Shown: positions 12,005-27,091, counted from the first letter of the stretch. The stretch: DNA of 64,000 nt from Prosapia bicincta (GCA_036971475.1 JBAIZL010000005.1:243486823-243550822); one strand, 5' to 3'. The notes: generated by a model from the letters alone, not told the origin. Program-made: numbers and translations.

Positions 12005-14025
12005 GATCATTCAGCAATCCCAATACTGAACTATAATTTGGCTTGAAAATAAAGTACACCGTAAATGTACTAATTTTGTGTTTTCATTAGAACCTATTAT
12101 AATTGAGTAGGGCCTATTATTCTACACGTCGTTAGATGCATACATTGATCGGACTCTATTCTTTGCATTTTTGAACAGCAAGACGTTAAATTTGTTACAT
12201 ATCCTAAAGAGGAACCCTTTCGGGAATGATGACGTATCTGACAATACAATTTAAAGAAAAGGCTTTCTTGTAATGATTACCATAACTAGATGCCGCTTCC
12301 GATTTGTTTTCTTTTGTTGTAATTTTTTATTAAAACTTACTAGAATGATATCGTATTACAGGATATTGTATTTCATGAGTCAAAAATATGACGAGAAGAA
12401 AATTTTACCGATTTAGGTCTAGGTATACAAGGTCAAAACGGGAAAAATACCAGGTATTAGATAAAAAGAAGTTTTTTGAACTGGATCTTGATGGAACGAT
12501 ACCAACAAAAACAATTCTAGTGGCCAGTTTTTATAACAACAGAAAAGGTTTTAATAAAAGGACCGAATTTCGTTTTTAATGAACTTCCCATCCCCAGACC
12601 TCCCTAACAAGAACTCCCAACTGATTGTAAAGGTTTGTAGGTTCACTTGAGTTGATGGTAAGAGAGGAGTCAAGCTTACGTGAATGCTACATGGAGCTTC
12701 CCTGAAGAAGACCTACTGATTTCGAGGCTACAGAAAATACATATCCATTTAATTCGTAAAATTAGTGATAAGTTAGAGATATGAGATTCTTCCGATACAA
12801 AGAAAAAAGTAAAAGTTTGTATCTTTTACACAAACTTACTCCTACAATTGGTTTAAATATTATTTTAACTGGAAGCAAAAAAGAAAGCACATTTTGCGTA
12901 AGTATTGTTTTTTATACTTATTTGGTTAGGAATGAATAATTGTGATCACTTCGCCGCTCACAGATTTCAATAGCTATAAAATCAAGTTATAGTTATTTTT
13001 CTACAAAATTATAAACATTTTGAGATTCTATAGGACGAAGTAATAATAACAGTTGAAGAAAGCTTTAGGCTAGGGGTTAGAAATGATAGGTATTTTGATT
13101 GTTTTTTAAAATCTATGTTTAAGAAATTTATTCTACTTGACAACGTTCGCATGTTTTTTTTCATAATAGAAACATTCCAATACCTTAACAATTCTCTAAT
13201 TAAAATATCTCTACAATCGATATTTATGATCGAACCTGATTCTAAACTTGTATATTAATAGAAAGAGATATATTAATAGAGCGAGAGGGAAGTTAGCAGC
13301 AGATAAAGCACGACACGTTTCCCGGTGAAATAATTATGATAAGGTTGAAACACGGAGAGGCGATTGTGCACTATCAGCGCTGTGGACAAGACAAGTGGCT
13401 GTCGATATAAGCATGTGTAGGTTGGCATGCCTGTTATGTTTTAGATCTGTGATTTACAACTGTCAAACAGATAAACCAATCTGTGCACCGGTTTGAGCGG
13501 GTAAAAATATTATGATCGTTTTCCAAATAAACTGATGACAGTATAAACTAAAATGTGTTTAATTAATTTAAAAACATAATTATTATATATATATATTTTT
13601 TTTTAAAGAAATCTTTCTCTTTAATACTTCATTTAAAAAATAATTATTTTACATTTATAATGCAGTTTAAATTTTAAAGCAATCCATACAGTTTCACAAA
13701 TATAGTAAATAGAACGTAAAAAGAGGAGTCAGTGGTACTAGTTATAGCATACATAATAGGCCTACGTGTTACTTTTTTTGAGATTTCTCTATTGTCCAGA
13801 AATAAACTTAGTTACCTCAACTTAACTGTAAGCATTAATTTGGATGCACTTGTATGTTTGCATGCATCAGTAAATATTAATATTATTTGGTTACCAACGG
13901 CTGAAGGGCTACCGTCCGTTTTATTGGAAAAAAAGGTTTAAGATCAAATAATTTAGGTGTCCGATAATGTATACAACCTTATATATGTATTTTATTAGCA
14001 TATTATTACTTATATATTCATAATA
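12005..14025. other. Unannotated AT-rich region
   Basis: Small open frames at 12388-12579, 13009-13191 and 13732-13941 carry no recognisable domain. 13290-13520 is slightly GC-richer. A short (TA)n lies near 13584. No element boundaries were recognised. Confidence 0.5.
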
Positions 14026-14155
14026 TTTTCTAATACTTCATAGAAAACACATAATACTTTTACAATCATATTGTTAATTTCTTATTATTATTTTCTAATA
14101 TTTCATAGAAAACACATAATACTTTTACAATCATATTGTTAATTTCTTATTATTG
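14026..14155. repeat. 65-bp tandem duplication
   Basis: Bases 14026-14090 recur at 14091-14155 with essentially one difference (TAATACTTCA against TAATATTTCA). A recent local duplication. Confidence 0.92.
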
Positions 14156-14240
14156 TAATGATGAATTAAAAATTTTAAATTTGACAATTTATAAATATTC
14201 AAATTGTTTTATATTTTTGTTTATGAATAGACCGCAATAA

Positions 14241-17698
<3,458 letters not shown>

Positions 17699-17885
17699 CA
17701 AAGTTAAGTACTAACACATTTTGCACTAAAAGTCTTATTAAACAATAGTTTATTTAGACTAGTTTCAGCGTGCATGTCGTCTTCATCAGGGATGAGTATG
17801 GTCGCCAAAACTAGTCAGTATAAAGGAGTGATTAGTAAGATTTTGAGTGCACGATTTTAGTAATTTAATTTTAAGTTTGCACAAT
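17699..17885. mobile_element. PLE-type fold-back element C with back-to-back hammerhead-like cores
   Basis: Left arm from GCACTAAAAGTCTTATTAAA (17723) and right arm ending GTAAGATTTTGAGTGC (17851) are inverted copies. Similarity extends outward to about 17699 and 17885. On the minus strand 17789 to 17757 reads CTGATGA, sixteen bases, GAAAC, TAGT. The right arm (+) is GGATGA, eleven bases, AAAAC, TAGT, a shortened and decayed version. The two cores touch at the centre with almost no spacer, unlike element A. The GAAACTAGT continuation links it to the same family as element A. Confidence 0.65.
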
Positions 17886-18846
17886 TATATTTTTAATTAA
17901 TTATTGTTATGCAGAATTAATTAATTTTAATTAATGTTTTATTTGTGTTTTAGAAGTAGCGGATATTATTCTTTACGCAATGCTTTATCACAATACGAGA
18001 TTAATAAGCAATTCTGCAATACGATAGGATAATATTTAATTCAAACAGAGCTGATGTTTTTTTTTTTGTAATTACAATTTATTATGGTATGCCTGACCGT
18101 GAGTAGTTTGCAAGGAGAGTATTCTTCTGCTTACTAGGCACTAACAGATCGATTTGTATAGCAAACCATACAACAGCTGTTACTACATCATAGGTTATAT
18201 TGTAGCAGAACTGCTTTACCATTTAGGCTATGATACTTTATTTATTGGATATTATTTACTTAAAATATTATTATTAATTATTTCTGTTAGATAACTAATA
18301 TATTAATTTATATTTCAATAAATCTTAATACAATATTTCAATATAAGGATAGTAAAATACATATATTTTTTTGCATATGTTTAAATAAAACTTACCACGT
18401 CGGACCTTTTAAGGATATTATTTAAATTTGTTAAATAAAGTTTCTGTTAAGTAGCTGTTTTATCATATTATTAAGGTTTTTAGAAACAACACTTTTTTAA
18501 TTAACAATTAAACTAAACAGATTCTATTAAAATCTCTGACAAGTATTCCTACAATATTTAAATGAACTAATTACTTATGTTGGCCATCCCATAGACTATT
18601 TTTTTTTATTCGGCGTGGTTTGTTGTCCAAGGCGTTTAACTATACCGCAGTTAATAAATATATACATTTTTTTATTTTTTAAATATTCTTACTATAATTT
18701 CAATATTCAGTTTTACATTTGTATTCCAATTTCTAAAATAAAAAACTTTACTGGGTGAATTATTACCTGAACTTTCAAATAACCTATTTCAATTATATTC
18801 CTTAAATAAAATCTTTAACATCTAATACTGGTTTTCTTTCAACTAC
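17886..18846. other. Unannotated AT-rich region
   Basis: Nothing recognisable. Several homopolymer T runs and AT-rich words. Confidence 0.6.
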
Positions 18847-19185
18847 ATTCTTCTATTATTAACTACATTAACTAGATTCTATTAAAATCTCCGTTAAGTA
18901 AATTCTTCTATTATTAACTACATTAACTAGAAATTTTAGAAAAGAAATTTGTTTTTTCGACTAAAACATGGCCATATTATCATGTTCTTCGTTTAATATT
19001 CTTATCACGTAACCATCTACTTCGTTTTTTTGAATAAAAGATTTCCGTATTATCATGTTCTTATTTGAATGGGTCTACCAAGTAATCATTTACTTCGTTT
19101 TTTCGACTAAAATACTACAATATTATTATTGTCTTCACTGAATGTTCTTACCATGTAACCATCTACTTCGTTTGTCTTAAGATAA
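18847..19185. repeat. Two short tandem arrays (55 bp x2, about 72 bp x3)
   Basis: ATTCTTCTATTATTAACTAC at 18847 recurs at 18902 (30 identical bases, period 55). From about 18948 to 19180 a diverged unit with TTCGACTAAAA, TATCATGTTCTT and CATCTACTTCG words repeats with TACTTCG at 19018, 19091 and 19163, a period of 72-73. Confidence 0.85.
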
Positions 19186-21431
19186 ACACTATGATGTTCT
19201 TTGTTTAGTTTCATTTTCATGGAACCCAAGTCTTCTCATCTTCGTCAAATTACCTGGTCAGAATATTATAAGACTGTTACATTTTTATGCCTTGTACCTG
19301 AAGTGGACCTAATTTCTATAGAGTTAATAAAGAGGTGTCTTTCCCCCTTTTGAAGAAGGAGGTAAAGGAAGAGATTACATGGGACTGGGTAAGATGAAGG
19401 AAAGAGCATAACGATCTGGTAACCTACTATGATTAGCGGAAAATTATAGCATGAAGTAGAAAAAACCGCTTACTTGATGTGGACTTGCTTTCAACAGGGG
19501 TGAAGACTGGTCTTTAATCCCTAACTGTATAGTGGTAGTTTAACCGTTCGTAACATAAACTAGTAGGGGGAAATAAATGTAATAATTCTTGCAGTTGGTA
19601 ATACTTAGAAGCTGTCTAAGCATTTTATGAGTCGCTAGACAAGTCCTGGCTGTAGCTAATCCACGGAAATTATTCTCCAAGAGTATTCCGTATCTATAGT
19701 AGAAGTAAACAAAAGACAAAATCGTAAAATCTATCTCCTAAAAATCCAGGGGAAACAGAAATAAGCATACTCAACTGTGCTGAGCACTTAATAGCAAATC
19801 ACTCAACGAACAATGGGTAATACGAGATAACCTAGAAGGGAGAAATTAAAAAGCAAAAGAGGAGATAACGAGTTTACGACTACCTGTTTGTTTTGAAATA
19901 AATTTGTAAAGAGTGCGTGGTAGTGATGTAAGATAGCGCTGGAGTCGGCCTCGGGTGCCATATTGTAATTGCCTCCAAACATCTGATTTACGGAGTTGAA
20001 GCCTCTATTAATTTCCCACAGTGTCACCTACGAGTTGCTTATCGTTTGCAGGTTCCTGTTTTTATCAAAACTGCGTGCTTTATGGGAATTGGGAGGAATT
20101 AAAAAGGACCTGCTGTAGAGAAGTGTCAGTGCTAAAACACTCGTAGGCCTCGTGAGTTAATGGAGTTTTTGGAGCTTTAAAACGAACAATCTGATTAAAA
20201 CCAAGATTCCAAAATTATAAGAAATAAAAAATTTAAGTTTGGTTGTGCATTGCTGGCGTGTGTATGACTAGAATAACCTCTCCCTCGTAAACGAATGGTA
20301 AATTTAAAACTGATCATAACATTAAAAATACTCTTAACTATTGTGAATGCTTTGAGTATAGATTTTTGAATATATATTTAAATATCGTGTGAATTTCCAA
20401 ACATTTGACATTCAATAAAAACTTTGTAGGTGCTATATTCTATTGTAATTATTATTTTTTGTATACGGATCTACATTTAAATGAGAATAGTATAATAAAT
20501 TTGAATAATATTAATATATTTTTGAGGGGAAAAATTAAAAATTCGTATACTTTAAAAAAAAAATAGTTTTATATGAGTCTTTAGTGTTTTGAAAGAGGTT
20601 CCTATAAAAATTATTATAATTAAACTATTCATTTTCGTTTTCAAAAATTCTCTTCCTTTACTTCCAGCACTAACAGTTTCATTTCCTAATTAGAATGGGA
20701 ACTACAGAATGACTAAGGATAGCGCCTCAATTTCCTCTCAATCTCCGTGCTAGGAAAGGTCATTTACATATGTGTACATTACTAAGAATAGATCATATTA
20801 TAGCGTTCTGTCACTCTCCCGGCTTCCAAATCCCTTTTTAATTTTAATCTGGCTATATTTTCATCAGTCCATATAGGTTTACCTGTAACCTAAACATTAA
20901 TTATTTTGACACAGCATAAGCAAACCATAATATTCGGAAGGTTTGGCAATTGTGAAGTAGGGATGCTATATGAATAAATCACTTCATGGTGTTGAATTTA
21001 CAATTAGAAATTAAATTGACAAACATACTCCGTATAAATCATCTGATAATAGCCCAGTAACCCAGTGTACGAGTTCTGCACGCGTTTATAACTCGCAAAA
21101 AACTTATAAACTGTTCTCTTAGCCTTTCATTAGCCTTAGTTGATCCTAGCCTCACCATATCAAAGGGTTTTATAATGATTAAAGTCACAGGTCCTAAAAG
21201 TGTTTATACTGATTACACGAGTTGATTGGGGGTTCCTCTTTAATCTTTATTCTAATTCTTTATGTCACCCATATTTGTCTATTATAAATGTGCCACATTT
21301 CGAGTAAGTGATTAAATATAGAATTTTTTCCATGAAAATAAAACCTTAGCCTTCGACAAAACAGCAACAATTCGTCTGTGTAACATTTGATTGATAATAT
21401 ATTCATCTTTAGCTTATATGTGTTAGGAATA
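19186..21431. other. Unannotated region
   Basis: No coding sequence supported. The 19803-20027 minus open frame (74 codons) has no recognisable domain. The rest is AT-rich unique sequence. Confidence 0.5.
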
Positions 21432-21645
21432 TTTCTATATGTTTGAGTACAGTTTTCTGCCATGCATAACGTTTGAATATTCTGTTCTGTTGACGCTTTT
21501 TGGAGTAACTCCATTTTCAAAACTTGAATACTACTCTCAAATGTGCACTATTCAAGTTTTGAAAATGGAGTTACTCCGAAATGCGTGAACAAAAAAGAAT
21601 ATTAAAACGTTAGGAATGGCAAAAAACTGTTCTCAAACCTATAAA
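21432..21645. repeat. Long inverted repeat with perfect 29-bp core arms
   Basis: GGAGTAACTCCATTTTCAAA at 21502 begins a 29-base arm (to 21530) repeated exactly in inverse at 21549-21577, with an 18-base loop. Outside this core the arms continue with mismatches to about 21432 and 21645 (CGTTTGAATATTCTG against CGTTTTAATATTCTT, and AGTACAGTTTTCTGCCA against AGAACAGTTTTTTGCCA). The conserved centre and diverged flanks are the reverse of ordinary terminal-inverted-repeat decay. The 21260-21520 minus open frame overlaps the left arm and is not a credible gene. It could be a MITE or a transcribed hairpin. Confidence 0.85.
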
Positions 21646-21691
21646 TTTATCAGTTTTTACAATAAAAAATTAACAGTTAAGTTGTTTAAAC

Positions 21692-23090
21692 ATGATACAG
21701 CTGTATCGTCTAAACATCTATCGCTGCATCAGAACATTAATTGATTTCGATGCCATTCATTGTCTGTATCATTTAAACATCTATTATTGCATCAGCATAT
21801 TAATTGTTTTCCATGCCATTCATTTTTTGTATCGTTTAAACATCTATTATTGCATCAGAATATTAAATGATTTCCATGCCATTCATTTTGTGTATCGTTT
21901 AAACATCTATTGCAGCATCAGAACATTAATTGATTTCGATGCCATTCATTGTCTGTATCGTTTAAACATCTATTATTGCATCAGAATATTAATTGATTCC
22001 CATGCCATTCATTGTCTGTATCGTTTAAAGATCTATTATTGCATCAGAATATTAATTGATTTCCATGCCATTCATTTCGTGTATCGTTTAAACACCTATT
22101 ATTGCATCAGAATATTAATTGATTTCCATGCCATTCATTTTTTGTATCGTTTAAACATCTATTATTGCATCAGAATATTAATTGATTCCCATGCCATTCA
22201 TTGTCTGTATCGTTTAAAGATCTATTATTGCATCAGAATATTAATTGATTTCCATGCCATTCATTTCGTGTATCGTTTAAACACCTATTATTGCATCAGA
22301 ATATTAATTGATTTCCATGCCATTCATTTTTTGTATCGTTTAAACATCTATCGCTGCATCAGAACATTAATTGATTTCGATGCCATTCATTGTCTGTATC
22401 GTTTAAACATCTATTAATGCATCAGAATATTAATTGATTTCCATGCCATTCATTTTTTGTATCGTTTAAACATCTATTATTGCATCAGAATATTAAATGA
22501 TTTCCATGCCATTCATTTTGTGTATCGTTTAAACATCTATTGCAGCATCAGAACATTAATTGATTTCGATGCCATTCATTGTCTGTATCGTTTAAACATC
22601 TATTATTGCATCAGAATATTAATTGATTCCCATGCCATTCATTGTCTGTATCGTTTAAAGATCTATTATTGCATCAGAATATTAATTGATTTCCATGCCA
22701 TTCATTTCGTGTATCGTTTAAACATCTATTATTGCATCAGAATATTAATTGATTTCCATGCCATTCATTTTTTGTATCGTTTAAACATCTATCGCTGCAT
22801 CAGAACATTAATTGATTTCGATGCCATTCATTGTCTGTATCGTTTAAACATCTATTATTGCATCAGAATATTAATTGATTTCCATGCCATACATTTTGTG
22901 TATCGTTTAAACATCTATTATTGCATCAGAATATTAAATGATTTCCATGTCATTCATTTTTTGTATCGTTCAAACATCTATCGCTGCGTCAGAAACTTAA
23001 TTAATTTCGATGCCTTTCTTTTCCTATGTTTTTAAACATTTATCTTTGCATTAGAAAACTAAGTGATTCCTATGCTTCTCAGTTTTTCTA
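21692..23090. repeat. 63-bp satellite array with 7-unit higher-order repeat
   Basis: About 21 tandem copies of a 63-base unit (CATCTATTATTGCATCAGAA...CATGCCATTCATT...TGTATCGTTTAAA). Because 63 is a multiple of three and one frame lacks stops, the array is open for 241 codons (21692-22417) and 192 codons (22457-23035). The repeated 21-residue peptide is interrupted by one TAA where TATTAT became TATTAA near 22415. Variant units recur in fixed order. The TCGCTGCATC variant lies at 21721, 22351, 22792 and 22981, spacings of exactly 10, 7 and 3 units. The first block equals the 7-unit block plus a duplicated triplet. The last units (after about 22980) decay. I read it as non-coding satellite. Confidence 0.93.
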
Positions 23091-26029
23091 TTTGCACTTT
23101 GTTTGTAAACATTGAAGTGTATTCGTTCTTCAGTTCTTTCTTCTTTGGTTGTATTATAATAATACTTAAAATTTAGAGCAGCCTTTATGTTTTCTTAGTT
23201 AATTTATATCGCAGTAAGGCTTATAAATGGTTCTGAAATTAATGAGATATCGTGTTTTGTTTTCATAATTGTTTTACATCTATATATCCATTTATGCATA
23301 GGCCCTATATATTTTTTGTTTTTAGATAAATCCATATTTGTTTCCAAGGCCCTTCTTATATTATGTTTTCTTGGAAAATACGTGTTATTCTAAAAGCTCA
23401 TGGCATTTTTAGTTCCTGTTAATTATCAGGGTTGACGCAGGACTTAAATTTTCCTTATATGTGTTAGTTACTAGCATTTTATCCGATGTGTTATGTAAAT
23501 CATGTTATTGTATTTAGTATTCAAAATTTATTTATTAATTTCAGAAGATTCGGTGAAAATTCGAGATAGTAATAAAAATTAATTAAAAACAGGCTTTCTA
23601 CCATAGCTAACTTAAGTAGTTACATAGATCGTAATGTTTTGTGTAAACAAAAACATCATAGACCTCTGTGAAGGTGTAGGAGATGTACAAGGATGACGAT
23701 CAAAGTGAAAATGTGAAATAAAAGCTATCTTAATTTTGAGCTTAGCTAGTAAAATCAACACAGTTTAGGTTCTTATTCAGTCCTGCAGTAAAATATTTAC
23801 TGGCAATTCGCGCTACGACAACAGAGTTGTAGGTCAGTTTATAGTTGTAAGTGGCAGTTACTGATGATGTCCACATTGTTTTAGAAACGCTTATTAATTC
23901 GGTTAAACTCTTTAATACTAGACTGTATAAAGTTATTTCTGTTTTACATCCACAAATAATATTGTTATAAGAGTTTAACAATATGTTTATAAGGTTTCAA
24001 AAGGAAAATGGTTACGCGGAATATAAAATCTGTTAAAATTATAAAGTCACGGTAAAGAGTATATATTTATTAATTTAGGATTTTTATGTTTAAAATCTGT
24101 CAGCGATGAAAGTAGTGGCAATCCTAATGTAAAGCTACACTTGTATGTACCTTCCTCTCAGAAGGATGTGTTAAAGAAATTTTAAAATATTGTTAAATGT
24201 TCATCCTGAACATATAAAAATGTAAACACGTAAGTAAAAGCATCCCTCACTATTTTAGAGTTTGAATTTCTGTACAAAAATTATTATCTGTACATTTTGT
24301 ATCAGTAAACATGTTGATTTAATAAATAAGGTTATATACGTGTATATACGTTTAATATTTTATTTAAAATTGTACATAGATTTTTACAATGTCAACAGCT
24401 ACCAACTTCGATATTTTATGAACAATTTTTGTCAATTAGAATAACGTAATTGTATACATAATATACTTTTATGTATTAATAACTATACTAAAATTACCTT
24501 TATTAATTAGGATTTATATTGTAAATTATATATTGCTAAATTTTATTATTCTTATCAAATATGTATAAACAAAAAAATTAAGTTGGTAAAATTATAACTA
24601 TAAATCATTCCTTATTAAGCATTGAAATAGAATTATTATTTTAGTACATGCTTTTTATTAATGGTGTAATAATATCATCGATTAGTATAAAATTATTATT
24701 TAATGTTTATTAATTAATACCAAATAATAATGCAACATTGGGATATTGTTAGTTTACTTATTGATTTAAATTTATTTATTGATAAAACGTATTGATCAGT
24801 TTTCGAATTTTCTGTTACACTAGCTACTAATAGTCATTTTCAAATACTATAAAATAAAATAAATAAATTTAAAGAAAACGATTTTGTCAGCTTAATATTC
24901 TATTTAAATTTTAAACTAAATTTTCTTTTGCACTTCTACTTGTATTTTCTCTCTCTTTCTCGCACTCGCACGCTATTTGAAAAATGTTACTTATTTTTAC
25001 AATAGGCTTGTTTGATCATAGACAGATGTTCTATGGAAAAGAAGCAAGCTCTCAGTAGAAAATGAGCCTATATATTTTCTCCTAGACGAAGTTACGTGCC
25101 ATTCACGTCAAGAAACTAACTGCACTTCTAGTTACGGGAGTTAAATTGGCAGTGAGTAACAAAAAGACTGCTTAAAACCGGATGCAGAAAGCCACTTTGT
25201 GCACTGAAATGATTACATTCATAATGCAATTGCTTAAAAGCAAATGTCAAAACGTGTTTGTATTCATATGAAAAAAAAACTCACGCAATCTTTATTTATT
25301 TACAGTACATAAAGAATTTCTGGTTTATATAAATTACCGACATTGTTTATGTAAATGGTGTTGTGTGAATGAAGGCAACATCTGCGCTAATATATACCTG
25401 AATGCAAAACTGAATCTAAGGGGAAACCTCGTGTAAGTAATATGTAACATGTAAATAAAGTTATATAGCGAAGGTTTGCGTAGGCTTGAGGAATGTCATA
25501 CAGTCATATAGTTCATTAAGTCGTACAAGTTAGGTGTCATCTTTAAGACAACATTATTAGAAACGTAGAATGCAAGATGGAAGAGTGCGGCGTGTCCAAC
25601 GCATTGTATGCGGAGCAATTAAGTGCGTTGCGAGAGCTGTAAAGCTTTCGTCCCGGCTATTAGCGGGTCACGACTAAATTAAATGAGTCACACGGGTGTT
25701 TTACACGTATTTACGCTTGAGCTTGTCTATTTATACGGTTTGGAATTGTCTGATTAGTTAGAAGTGAGTTGGAATACTTGTGAATCGGACTTGGTTATAG
25801 GCAAATCTGATAGACGTTTGTATCACTAATTATTCTGACAAAAATACAAACCAAGAAAAGTAAAAATTTGTCTCTGTGTAGGTGTTTAATCCCCAGTAAT
25901 TTTGCAAAATGATTTTGACGTACAAACAACGCTGGTGGGCCTCCTTCAAAAAAAAAAATATTATAAAATACCAGTTCTTAACATTTTTATTTGTACACAA
26001 TATCAAGAGCACAGTGGTACAATATATTA
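23091..26029. other. Unannotated AT-rich region with one hammerhead-like relic
   Basis: 23861-23888 (+) reads CTGATGA, sixteen bases, GAAAC, the same spacing as the PLE elements here. Stem II does not pair and no inverted partner is visible, so this is a decayed relic at best. 25560-25720 is GC-elevated. It includes a short open frame beginning ATGGAAGAGTGCGGCGTG (25577) and a GTAAAG donor-like word at 25641. It might be a small exon or conserved non-coding DNA. No other content recognised. Confidence 0.35.
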
Positions 26030-26104
26030 CAATAAAAATATTGAAAAGAACCCCAATACCACAAAAATAATCAAAAATAACAAATAAAACAAGTTACTTA
26101 AGAT

Positions 26105-26152
26105 TAAACCCTTATGTACATTTCGATGACCATGTCATCATCATCAGAGGGT
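26105..26152 (-). ncRNA. Hammerhead ribozyme candidate (type I, PLE-associated)
   Basis: Minus strand, 5' to 3': ACCCT (stem I), CTGATGA (26147-26141), a single T, GATGAC, loop ATG, GTCATC (a perfect six-pair stem II), GAA, ATGTACAT (self-complementary minimal stem III), A (cleavage H17 position), AGGGT (pairs with ACCCT). All conserved core residues C3-A9 and G12-A14 are present, and the U16.1-H17 site is UA. The one departure from the textbook fold is the unpaired T between A9 and stem II. Minimal stem III is characteristic of PLE hammerheads, which are thought to act as dimers. Activity has not been shown. Confidence 0.7.
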
Positions 26153-26411
26153 CTTGTTACAAAACACAATCTAGCACACAAGAAATTACAAACTAGAATG
26201 ATACCAATCGTTCTCCGCGGTCGCTATATATAGGCGTGAGGTAAGCTCCGCCCCCTCTCCGCCCTCGACCGACAAAAAACGATCGGCCATCAGGAACCCA
26301 ATAGGTTATGTCAAAAATTACATTATAATAATACATATGTAATAAAAACTACAGCAATAACAATTAATAAACTAAAAGTAATTAGATTAAAACGTCGTAA
26401 TTTGAAGAAAG

Positions 26412-26588
26412 CTATTTAAGTAAACTATATAATGGTGAGTAAGGAATAGGTCCTTTATCTGCATTCATTAATTTACAATTTGATTTGACTATAAAAACAC
26501 TTTCATAACTATTAAGTAACTTTTTTGAGTTTATACATTTAGCTAAAATAACATTTTTACTTAAGAAGTTAAACAATGTAATTTTATT
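26412..26588 (-). pseudogene. PLE endonuclease C-terminal tail, truncated
   Basis: About 58 codons read on the minus strand, ending in TAG at 26412-26414. The peptide contains NVILAKCI, the same octapeptide found near the end of the plus-strand GIY-YIG frame at 26902-26925. It then continues past the point where the plus copy breaks off, into a Lys/Ser-rich tail with PIPYSPLYSLLK at the end. It lacks the GIY-YIG core. It therefore supplies the missing C-terminus of the family but is itself 5' truncated. Confidence 0.65.
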
Positions 26589-26646
26589 AGTTTACCTTTC
26601 GATAATATTTTAACAAAAGGGTTATACTCTATTTTTAAAAAGGTAA

Positions 26647-26973
26647 ATGTTAAGCATGCTCTATAAAACTCAAAATAAACTCAAGCATTTATTATGTAAC
26701 CCAAAAGATAAAATTCCAATGTTGGAAAAATCAGGTATTTATAAGATAATTTGTAGTACTTGTAACGAGATGTATATAGGTCAAACAAAAAGAAAAATTG
26801 TAACCAGATATAAAGAACATCTTGCCCATATTAAATATGAAAGACCTGAAAAATCAAGTGTAGCAGAACATGTCCTTAGTAATCAGCATGATTTAGATAA
26901 AAATGTTATTTTAGCTAAATGTATTCCGACATTGTGCATATTTTTTCACACATTTGGACTAAAAAATATCTAA
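26647..26973 (+). pseudogene. PLE GIY-YIG endonuclease domain (5'-truncated remnant)
   Basis: The 108-codon frame carries the GIY-YIG endonuclease that follows the reverse transcriptase in Penelope-like elements and nicks the target. Residues: GIY at 30-32, YIG at 43-45, Arg54, and a CCHH zinc-finger-like set (Cys36, Cys39, His58, His75) typical of PLE endonucleases. The C-terminal AEH is at 73-75. The preceding QNKLKHLLCNPKDK segment matches the usual linker upstream of the domain. No reverse transcriptase is visible upstream, so this is a truncated copy. After NVILAKCI the frame departs from the family tail (compare the minus copy at 26412-26588) and runs into 41-bp tandem repeats. The start codon is only the first available one, not a real start. 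Confidence 0.82.
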
Positions 26974-27091
26974 AAGCATGAGTGGCCTCTTTCTCCTTTC
27001 AACGAAATATCTAAAAGCATGAGTTACCTCTTTCTTCTTTCAACAAAATATCTAAAAGCATGAGTGGCCTCTTTCTTCTTTCAACAAAATG
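26968..27091. repeat. 41-bp tandem repeat x3
   Basis: ATCTAAAAGCATGAG at 26968, 27009 and 27050. Units differ at a few positions (GTGGCC against GTTACC, CTCC against CTTC). It sits exactly where the PLE endonuclease frame becomes unrecognisable. Confidence 0.92.

Larger units (their letters stand above)
26030..26590 (-). mobile_element. Penelope-like element, inverted 3' fragment (tail, TATA, hammerhead)
   Basis: Read on the minus strand: the end of the PLE ORF (26588 to 26412), about 250 bases of 3' or pseudo-LTR sequence, then a hammerhead motif and about 75 bases more. The pseudo-LTR includes a GATCGTTTTTTG stretch flanked by complementary CCGATC/GGTCG words, a GC-rich GGGCGGAG segment and CCTATATATAGCG, a TATA-like box near 26224-26235. 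It lies head to head with the plus-strand PLE fragment at 26647. An inverted partial copy upstream of a main copy is a known PLE insertion outcome. Confidence 0.7.

Noticed and set aside
12700..12735. CTGAAGAAGACC...TTTCGAGG as a hammerhead relic
   Set aside because: Spacing is 15, GAAA is absent and stem II does not pair.
13529..13560. CTGATGA at 13531 as a hammerhead core
   Set aside because: No stem II and no GAAA at the expected distance.
21692..22417. 241-codon protein of 21-residue repeats
   Set aside because: Explained by a 63-bp satellite whose unit lacks stops in one frame; no start context, domain or codon-level signal favours a gene.
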